Of a stretch of DNA of 64,000 nucleotides, positions 54,124 to 60,914 are shown piece after piece. Where the stretch lies: NCBI GenBank assembly GCA_016213945.1, contig JACQZF010000040.1, positions 1-64,000 on the forward strand, read 5' to 3'. This DNA is from Nitrospirota bacterium (GTDB taxonomy: Bacteria; Nitrospirota; Thermodesulfovibrionia; UBA6902). Each line of letters begins with the position of its first letter. Position 1 is the stretch's first letter. The notes under the pieces were generated by a model that was not told the DNA's origin, made no database searches, and saw only the letters and a program-made list of their open reading frames with translations. The position numbers and the translations under genes were made by a program.

Positions 54124-55162
54124 GCCCCGCTCCGAGTTCTTTGAGTATCTCTTGCTCGATTTCTTTGGCATCAGGCAATTTGCCCGCAAGCCCTTCCGGC
54201 AGTTCTTTTGTCAAGCTGTATTCCGCCACACCTACAGGCTTATTAATATTCCTCAAGGCGTATTCAACTTCCACTCTGTCGCGTTCAGCGCAAAGGATAA
54301 TTCCTATCGAGGGGTTTTCATCGGGTTCTTTAACCAGGTCGTCAAGGAGATTCAGATAAAAATTCATCTTGCCTGCGTATTCCGGCTGGAAACTGCCCGC
54401 CTTCAGTTCTATAGCCACAAGGCTTTTAAGTTTGCGGTGATAAAACAGCAGGTCGATAAAGTATTCCTTGTCATTAAGCTTTATGCGGTACTGATTGCCG
54501 ATGAAAGAAAAGCCGTATCCCAGTTCGAGAATGACATCCCGTATTCTGTTGACCATGCGCCTTTCCATTTCCCGCTCGACTACAGGCTTGCCGATGCCGA
54601 GGAAATCAAGCATATAGACATCTTTCATGGCTTCTTCAGCCTGTTGCGCGATATGTTCAGGCAGTGTCTCAATAAAATTATGCTGTTTATTACTCGCTAC
54701 CTGACGCTCATAAGCCTTAGCTTTTATCTGATTCAGAAGGATATTGCGGCTCCAGCCAAGTTTTGCAGACATTTGAAGATAATATGTCCGTTCCACGACA
54801 GACTTTGTTTTTGTCATTACAGTAATATTGTGTCCCCACGGAATTTCTCTAACAAGTTGTAAGAGATTTGGCTGATCTTTATATTCAACATACATCTGGC
54901 GCATAAACCAGAGATTTGGCGCAGAAAATCCCGAAGTTCCGGGGAACTCTTTTATCAAGTCACCGGACAGTTTCTGCACAACAGACTTACCCCATCCCTC
55001 CCTTTCCTGACGTTCAGCAATTGCTTTCCCAATATTCCAGTAAAGCCCGACCATCTCTTTATTAGCAGAATAATATGCTCGGGTGCGCGTCTGTTGGATT
55101 GTATGCTTTATGCTGGTTAGAAATTCAGCATAAGAAGAATTACTGATTTTGTTTTCAGCCAT
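54116..55162 (-). CDS. DUF1016 (YhcG) PD-(D/E)xK nuclease-family protein within the hsd operon
   Basis: The N-terminal domain (YWNIGKAIAERQEREGWGK, GFSAPNLWFMRQMYVEY) is the DUF1016 winged-helix-like part. The C-terminal domain has the nuclease core EYFIDLLFYHRKLKSLVAIELKAG (core residues D, ExK seen in IDLLFYHR and IELKAG). Start ATG at 55162 lies 8 bases inside hsdM, and its end overlaps hsdS by 8 bases. DUF1016 genes occur repeatedly inside type I restriction operons and in transposition-like recombination, but their role there is not settled. Here the gene should be coexpressed with hsdM and hsdS. Confidence 0.92.
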   Translation of the reverse strand: MAENKISNSSYAEFLTSIKHTIQQTRTRAYYSANKEMVGLYWNIGKAIAERQEREGWGKSVVQKLSGDLIKEFPGTSGFSAPNLWFMRQMYVEYKDQPNLLQLVREIPWGHNITVMTKTKSVVERTYYLQMSAKLGWSRNILLNQIKAKAYERQVASNKQHNFIETLPEHIAQQAEEAMKDVYMLDFLGIGKPVVEREMERRMVNRIRDVILELGYGFSFIGNQYRIKLNDKEYFIDLLFYHRKLKSLVAIELKAGSFQPEYAGKMNFYLNLLDDLVKEPDENPSIGIILCAERDRVEVEYALRNINKPVGVAEYSLTKELPEGLAGKLPDAKEIEQEILKELGAGHE

Positions 55163-56573
55163 TGTTAGTCCCCCCATTATTTTCAATCAATTGTAACATT
55201 TCTTTTAAATCATCCACTACCGCCTCAAGCTCTGTAATCGCCTCACTGGCCAAGTCCTGCGGTTCAGGCAGTCCGTCGCTGTCTTCGAGAGAATCATCTT
55301 TGAGCCATGTGATATCGAGCTTGAAGTTTCGCTCTTTGATCTCATCGACATGAAACTTACGGAAGCGGCCTTCCTCCCCTAAGTCTTTCCGCTTGCTCTG
55401 ACCATTAGGGTCTTTGCCGTAACACTTTTCAAATTCCTCAAAATGCTTCGGACTTAACGGGCGGTCCTTCTTCGTAATGCCCGGCACATTGGAGCGGGCA
55501 TCGAAGATCCAGACGTCTTCGGTCTTCGCACCCTTCTGGAAAAAGATAACATTTGCCTTCACTCCCTGGCTGTAAGGCGTAAACGTGCCTCGCGGCAGGC
55601 GCAGGATGGTGTGAAGGTTGCAGTCCTGCATAAGGATTTCAAAAACTTCGCCTGCCTTATTTTCAAAGAGACAATTGTCAGGCAGAACAATCGCAGCCCT
55701 GCCGCCGGGTTTGAGAATATTCATCACATGCTGTACAAAGTTCAATTGCTTATTGCTCGTTTCGATAGTGAAGTCGTCCCGCTCCGGCGCCTGGTTCGCG
55801 CCTTTGGTGCCGAAGGGCGGATTGGTCAGTACGCAGTTATAAAGCTCTCCTCTGTTCGGCTCATAGATCGTATCGCCCAAATAAATCCTCGCCTCCAACC
55901 CATGCAGGAAAAGATTCATGAGCGCAAGCCTTCTTGGGCGCGGCACTAAATCCTGACCATAATAAGTCGCGGACTTTATCCGTTTTATATCTTTGCGGTC
56001 GAATGCGCCTTTAGTCTGCTCTATCAACCATTCGTAAGCGCAGACCAGAAAACCTCCTGTGCCGCAGGCAGGATCGCAGACCGTGAAATCACGGGCATCG
56101 CGCGGGTCGGGTTTCATGACCCGGACGATGGACTGGATCAGAACGCGAGGGGTGAAGTACTGTCCCGCACCCTTCTTTCCTTCACTCGCCGCTCTTTCGA
56201 GCAGACCTTCAAAGGCCGCACCCTTCACATCCACATTCATCTCAGACCATTCTTCCTCGTCAATCATATTGATGACCCGCTTCAGGTTCACCGGATTATT
56301 GAAGCGCGGCATTGACTGGGCAAAGATGTCGCCCAGGATTCCTTTTGCCTCGCGAAGCTTGCGAAGTATATCGGAATAATGATCAGTCAGGCGTGTCCCC
56401 GATAGTTCTTTAAGGCTTGTCCAGTCGCATCCTTTGGGCACTTCAATATCCCGCTCATCAGCCATCTTGAGAAAGAGCAGATAGGTTAGCTGTTCTATGT
56501 AATCGCCGTAGTCTATTCCGTCATGTCGCAATGTGTGACAGAATCCCCAGAGTTTGTTAACAATATCAGACAT
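55155..56573 (-). CDS. hsdM: Type I restriction-modification DNA methyltransferase subunit
   Basis: HsdM transfers methyl from SAM to adenine N6 in the target. The 472-residue protein has the N-terminal helical domain (LWGFCHTLRHDGIDYGDYIE), SAM motif CDPACGTGGFLVCAY and catalytic motif NPPFGTKG (NPPF). A ribosome site AAGGA lies 5 bases before the ATG, and the gene starts 11 bp after hsdR. Its stop overlaps the DUF1016 gene start. All catalytic parts are present, so modification activity is expected. Confidence 0.97.
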   Translation of the reverse strand: MSDIVNKLWGFCHTLRHDGIDYGDYIEQLTYLLFLKMADERDIEVPKGCDWTSLKELSGTRLTDHYSDILRKLREAKGILGDIFAQSMPRFNNPVNLKRVINMIDEEEWSEMNVDVKGAAFEGLLERAASEGKKGAGQYFTPRVLIQSIVRVMKPDPRDARDFTVCDPACGTGGFLVCAYEWLIEQTKGAFDRKDIKRIKSATYYGQDLVPRPRRLALMNLFLHGLEARIYLGDTIYEPNRGELYNCVLTNPPFGTKGANQAPERDDFTIETSNKQLNFVQHVMNILKPGGRAAIVLPDNCLFENKAGEVFEILMQDCNLHTILRLPRGTFTPYSQGVKANVIFFQKGAKTEDVWIFDARSNVPGITKKDRPLSPKHFEEFEKCYGKDPNGQSKRKDLGEEGRFRKFHVDEIKERNFKLDITWLKDDSLEDSDGLPEPQDLASEAITELEAVVDDLKEMLQLIENNGGTNNG

Positions 56574-56584
56574 TCAAATCCTTT

Positions 56585-59272
56585 CTAAGCTGCTATGGCC
56601 GCATTGATCTCAGTCAGCAGCAATGATAGTTCTTTATCAAAGACCCTTCTTGCCTTTCCCAACCCGCCGTTCCGTTCAAAGATCGGCGCATAATCCAGAT
56701 CGGTCTCTTCTATAGTGAGATTCTTCACCAGATGGTCGCGGATAAGACCAAGCCATTTCTGCTGCTCTTCATTAAAGCTCTTGCCGTCCGTAACCTTCTT
56801 CATAGCCCTGTCCACCCGCTCTTCTGCAGTCAGCATCGGTTCCTGCTCTTTGGCCGCATGTTTGACCATGGAGATAATATCCACGAGAGGCTTTTTGTAG
56901 ACGTACTTATGCGCCTTTTCGAGTTCGTCAGGCGGGAACTTGTTTTGTTTCAGCTTTTCGACCAATTCATTCAACACAGCGGTCTTCCATTCTTTAGGTT
57001 TCTCCATCAAGATTCGTATGGCTTCGATATGTTCCGGGTTTTCCTTTACGAACCGTGAGAAGGAAACCAGGTAATCCTCCGGCTTCTGATATTCAGAACC
57101 TCTGCGGATCATAACCTCTGAATTGACAGTATCCTTAACATCGTAACCGATAATGAAAGAGCGTTTCGGCCTGGGATAGTTCTGCAACAAGTCCTGAAAA
57201 TCCTTGTCCCGCAGGAGCTTCATCGTGTTCGTGAAATCCTTATTTATCTTGTTTGCCAGTTCGGATGCAAACCTGCCCATATCGCCATCAGGAATATATG
57301 TTGAAAACTTTTCTCTTGCCTCGCCGCCCATTTCTTTCTCGATACGGCGCAGGCGTTTGACGAGTACCTTGATATGGTAATTACGGTCAATGTTCTGATA
57401 AATATTTTCAATCACCTGCGGAAGGGACAGAGCCTCTTTCTGAAGGGATACATCAAAATCCGTGGTGTTCTTGAAATACTCGATCAGCGTCCCGTTGAAA
57501 CAGTCAAAAATCGTGAAGTGAGTTTTATTGATTCCAGGGCAAAGACGTGTTCCCCGTCCGAGCATCTGCACCCAGAGGATACGTGATTTGACGGGGCGTA
57601 GAAATACGATAAATTCGAGGCTCGGAATATCAACACCAGTGGTCAGCATATCAACCGAAACAACGACCTTAGGATTTGGACGGTTTCTGAATTCCCGGAT
57701 CTTCTGCAAAGGCCGGTCCACGCTCTTGCTGCCGGTGATCTTCTGGACGAAATCGTCTCCCTTTCCGAATACCTCACGGCATATCTTCACAAGCTGATCG
57801 GCATGTGAGGTGAATGGAAAGTCATTTACAGCAAAGATGAGCGTCTTGGGGAATCGGCCTGTTTCTTCTTCGTGCCTGCGCGCATAGTCAGCTATCTCAG
57901 TTATTATTTTAAGATTGCTCTCAGGCGAGGTGATCTTATGTTCAATATCTGCTGAACCGAACTCTCGTTCATCCTCAAGGGCGTCATAAATAATCTTGCC
58001 GGTACTTGTATCAACTATGCCGACCTGCTCGCCTTCTTTAAGGAAAGCTCCATTCATGCGAACGTTTGAGTTAATTCGTACAGCATCATAATCTACAAGG
58101 AACCCGTCAAGAATTGCCTGCTCCGTAGTATATCGATAGACAACATCCCTGAAATATGCAAGGGTATGAGATGCCGGGGTGGCAGTGAGACCGATCTTTA
58201 TGGAATCAAAATAATCCAGTACGTTACGCCAGATTGAAGTGTCTCGTGAGGTATAACCACGGTGACATTCATCGGCAATGATTACATCAAAGGCGTGAAT
58301 AGGGATGTCAATCTTTTCAGCATCGCTTTCATCATCAGGGTCGCCGCCATCCTGAGGAAAAGCGCTCTCCCAGCCGAACAGATTGACGCACATCCTCTGA
58401 ATCGTGGAAACGTAAACGAATGTATGAGCTGGTTTTGGGGCCGTCAGATAAGAACCGGGCAAAACTTTGGGATCAAACGGTTTGTCGTCATCGAAATCCT
58501 CTCGGTAAAATCGCTGGCTGAAGACTTCGTATTCCTGAATAAATTTATTCCCTTTCGGAGTATTGAATGCTGCAAAGGCGCTGACAGCCTGTGCAGCAAG
58601 CGCACGTCGGTCAACCAGAAAGAGGATGCGTTTCGCTGCTTTTGATTCGAGAAGGCGATAGATCTGAGCTACCGTCGCATATGTCTTGCCAGTACCGGTT
58701 GCCATTGCGATCAGCATGGTGCGTTTCCCCTGGATCATAGCAGTCTCAATGGAAGCAATGGCGTCTTTCTGATAATCACGCAGTCTCTCTATGTTGTTAG
58801 GAGTGGCTTGAAGCCATGCGGCGCTGCCAGCTTTATGATCATTGAATAATTCTGTGAGAGCATCAGCCGTATGAAAATTGGCAATCTGGCGGGAAAGGTT
58901 TTGCTCATTGCGGACATCTATGTGAAAAATCAGTGCACCATTTGTTGAATAAAGAAAAGGAACACGATAACCATTCCAATTACCCGGCCCTTTAAAAGAT
59001 CCCCTTGAGTATCGCTTTGCCTGCTCCAGTACATTCTGAGGGCCGACGGATACTTTTTTGGCTTCAAGAATTCCAAGCAGCTTTCCATTCACAAAAAAGG
59101 CGTAATCAGCAGGGCCATGTGCTGTCTGGTATTCTTCAACAGCATGGCGCTCAAGTGAGGAAGTATCTAATGTTTCATTATATCTGATGATAGTCCATGC
59201 GGGATTGAGGGCAGTAAGTTTCTTATTGATCCGGTCTCGTCGTGTTTGCCATTCTTTTTCGTGTTCTGTCAT
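56585..59272 (-). CDS. hsdR: Type I restriction endonuclease subunit (EcoEI type)
   Basis: The 895-residue motor subunit has the N-terminal nuclease with Asp56 in PADY and Glu70-x-Lys72 in LEAKK, then a superfamily 2 translocase with Walker A MATGTGKT near 190, DECH near 332, LTATPASH and the motif VI region MLGRGTRLCPG. All motifs are intact, so cleavage is expected if HsdM and HsdS assemble. It is the first gene in its operon with a good promoter. The EcoEI group is inferred from the domain order and length. Confidence 0.97.
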   Translation of the reverse strand: MTEHEKEWQTRRDRINKKLTALNPAWTIIRYNETLDTSSLERHAVEEYQTAHGPADYAFFVNGKLLGILEAKKVSVGPQNVLEQAKRYSRGSFKGPGNWNGYRVPFLYSTNGALIFHIDVRNEQNLSRQIANFHTADALTELFNDHKAGSAAWLQATPNNIERLRDYQKDAIASIETAMIQGKRTMLIAMATGTGKTYATVAQIYRLLESKAAKRILFLVDRRALAAQAVSAFAAFNTPKGNKFIQEYEVFSQRFYREDFDDDKPFDPKVLPGSYLTAPKPAHTFVYVSTIQRMCVNLFGWESAFPQDGGDPDDESDAEKIDIPIHAFDVIIADECHRGYTSRDTSIWRNVLDYFDSIKIGLTATPASHTLAYFRDVVYRYTTEQAILDGFLVDYDAVRINSNVRMNGAFLKEGEQVGIVDTSTGKIIYDALEDEREFGSADIEHKITSPESNLKIITEIADYARRHEEETGRFPKTLIFAVNDFPFTSHADQLVKICREVFGKGDDFVQKITGSKSVDRPLQKIREFRNRPNPKVVVSVDMLTTGVDIPSLEFIVFLRPVKSRILWVQMLGRGTRLCPGINKTHFTIFDCFNGTLIEYFKNTTDFDVSLQKEALSLPQVIENIYQNIDRNYHIKVLVKRLRRIEKEMGGEAREKFSTYIPDGDMGRFASELANKINKDFTNTMKLLRDKDFQDLLQNYPRPKRSFIIGYDVKDTVNSEVMIRRGSEYQKPEDYLVSFSRFVKENPEHIEAIRILMEKPKEWKTAVLNELVEKLKQNKFPPDELEKAHKYVYKKPLVDIISMVKHAAKEQEPMLTAEERVDRAMKKVTDGKSFNEEQQKWLGLIRDHLVKNLTIEETDLDYAPIFERNGGLGKARRVFDKELSLLLTEINAAIAA

Positions 59273-59321
59273 TTAAGAGCCTAACCAATTGAGTGTTATT
59301 CCCGAAATCTGGCAGGTATAT

Positions 59322-59349
59322 ATTATACGCAAAGCTACCTATAGGGCAA
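59322..59349 (-). promoter_or_regulatory. Promoter of the restriction operon
   Basis: On the minus strand TTGCCC (59344-59349) is followed after 16 bases by TATAAT (59322-59327), about 50 bp before the hsdR start. Confidence 0.6.
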
Positions 59350-59439
59350 GAATGCTCTTTCATTTGGACTCCTGCAGAAGGTCGTCATCTGCTTAGACAA
59401 CAATAAATAAACGATTATTTTTGAAGTTAGGGGAAAGCT

Positions 59440-60081
59440 TTATTTGCTTTTCCTTGCAATCTCCCCGAAGTTCCTGAGCAGCTGCAATCCGGCGGTCTGG
59501 CTTTTCTCCGGGTGAAATTGGACCGCGAAGATATTGTCCTTCCAGACTGAGGATGTGAATTCAATTCCATAGTCAGTAGTAGCTGCAATCACAGACGTGT
59601 CATCGGAAACAACGTAATAGGAGTGGACGAAGTAAAAATAACTTTTATCAGGAATTCCCCTGAACAGGGGATTGTCCTTTTGTATCTTTATCTCATTCCA
59701 GCCCATGTGAGGGACCTTGAGGGGTTGGGGGTCGGGGGTCGGGGGTTGGCCGAAATCGAATTTCACAACTTTGCCTCTTAAGACATCAAGTCCTTTGCAC
59801 CTGCCAAATTCCACTGATTCGCTGAAGAGCACCTGAAGTCCGAGGCATATTCCGAGGTAAGGCTTTCCGGCCCTGATCGCTTCAACAACAGCGCCTGTCA
59901 AATCGAGGTTTGTCAGCTCCCTCATGCAGTCTTTAAAGGCGCCTACACCGGGAAGGACAACTGCCGAGGCACTTTTAACAACATCCGGTTTGTTTGTCAC
60001 CGTGACGTCAACGCCTACTTTTTGAAATCCCTTTTCAACGCTTCGGAGATTTCCCATTCCGTAATCGATAATTGCGATCAT
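59440..60081 (-). CDS. hisH: Imidazole glycerol phosphate synthase glutaminase subunit
   Basis: HisH releases ammonia from glutamine for HisF in histidine synthesis. The 213-residue protein has IDYGMGNLRSVEKGF, the nucleophile Cys in YLGICLGLQ, and the His-Glu pair in FAVQFHPEKS. Between FDFGQ and KVPHMGWN, the residues PPTPDPQPL are unusual; they are encoded by a G-rich tandem repeat (59720-59750) that looks like an in-frame insertion. No hisF or other his gene is adjacent in the window, so the gene is outside a normal his operon here. Confidence 0.95.
   Translation of the reverse strand: MIAIIDYGMGNLRSVEKGFQKVGVDVTVTNKPDVVKSASAVVLPGVGAFKDCMRELTNLDLTGAVVEAIRAGKPYLGICLGLQVLFSESVEFGRCKGLDVLRGKVVKFDFGQPPTPDPQPLKVPHMGWNEIKIQKDNPLFRGIPDKSYFYFVHSYYVVSDDTSVIAATTDYGIEFTSSVWKDNIFAVQFHPEKSQTAGLQLLRNFGEIARKSK
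59720..59750. repeat. G-rich tandem repeat inside hisH
   Basis: GAGGGGTTGGGGGTCGGGGG followed by TCGGGGGTTGG. Four or more G-runs of at least four lie within about 30 bp, which also fits a G-quadruplex on the strand opposite to the coding one. Confidence 0.65.
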
Positions 60082-60150
60082 GATGGTATATTATGGATTT
60101 TCAAACAACAAAAAGGGAAGGGGTGTTATTAACCTAAAACGACAGTTCAT

Positions 60151-60282
60151 TTACCACGGAGGCACAGAGACACGGAGAAGACAAAGGGATTCCATAAAGT
60201 TTTGTATCACCGCACGGGTGAAGAATGAGTTCCGGCCTTTACTCTTAATTTTCAACTCTGTGTCTCTGTGTCTCCGTGGTAA
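60151..60282. repeat. Dispersed repeat family B, copy 4
   Basis: TTACCACGGAGGCACAGAGA and its right arm TCTCTGTGTCTCCGTGGTAA form long inverted ends around ~90 bp that differ from the other copies. Confidence 0.68.
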
Positions 60283-60287
60283 GCTGA

Positions 60288-60854
60288 TCAGGCATTCTTT
60301 TTCATCTTTGACTGCGCGATTATTTCAGAAAGTTCTTCATCATCTTCCGATATATCCGGTAAAACTAAATTCCCCTCCTGGTCCTTCTTCAAACTGGTGA
60401 TACCGGGATGCATCTTTTCGAGCTGTTTTAATTCTGAGGCCTGGCGTTTTACGGTCTTCAGAAGCCTCCTGTTTTCTTCCTCAAGGTCATATTTCGCGAC
60501 AGCCAGAAGCAAAGCGAGTTTGAGCTCGATGTCGTTCCAGGGCTTTGCGAAGAACCTGTAGATCTCTCCGTTATTTACCGCCTTCATTGCCGCGTCAATG
60601 CTTGCGTGCCCGGTGAGCATGATCCTGACTGTGTCAGGGAACAGCTCTTTCATCGCTGACAGAAACTCTGTTCCCGACATGCCGGGCATTCTCTCGTCCG
60701 AGATCACCACTTTTATCTTATGATTTTTCAGGATGTTGAGGCCTTCAAGCCCGCTGCCTGCGGTATGTATTTCATAAGAGTCATCAGTTAACACCCTCTT
60801 GAGCGCCGATATTACCCCCGGCTCGTCATCAACTATGAGTATCGAGTCATTCAT
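60288..60854 (-). CDS. Receiver-domain response regulator with helical tail
   Basis: From ATG at 60854 (GGAGG 5 bases upstream) the 188-residue protein has a receiver domain: SILIVDDEPGV acidic pair, phospho-Asp in VVISDERMPGMSG, Thr in RIMLTGHA and Lys in FFAKPWND. A coiled coil follows (EENRRLLKTVKRQASELKQL) and an acidic tail. There is no DNA-binding or enzyme domain. The receiver is strikingly similar to the one fused to the neighbouring PilB-type ATPase, so they probably arose by duplication. The KPWND motif is typical of RpfG/HD-GYP-like receivers. Confidence 0.9.
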   Translation of the reverse strand: MNDSILIVDDEPGVISALKRVLTDDSYEIHTAGSGLEGLNILKNHKIKVVISDERMPGMSGTEFLSAMKELFPDTVRIMLTGHASIDAAMKAVNNGEIYRFFAKPWNDIELKLALLLAVAKYDLEEENRRLLKTVKRQASELKQLEKMHPGITSLKKDQEGNLVLPDISEDDEELSEIIAQSKMKKNA

Positions 60855-60872
60855 TTTATCCTCCAAGTGTGA

Positions 60873-60900
60873 GTAGGGGCACGGCGCGCCGTGCCCCTAC
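60873..60900. repeat. Perfect 28 bp palindrome (repeat family C, copy 4)
   Basis: The left half GTAGGGGCACGGCG is followed without spacer by its exact complement CGCCGTGCCCCTAC. It lies between the fusion ATPase stop and the ribosome site of the next receiver gene on the same strand. Confidence 0.75.
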
Positions 60901-60914
60901 GATTACCAATTATT

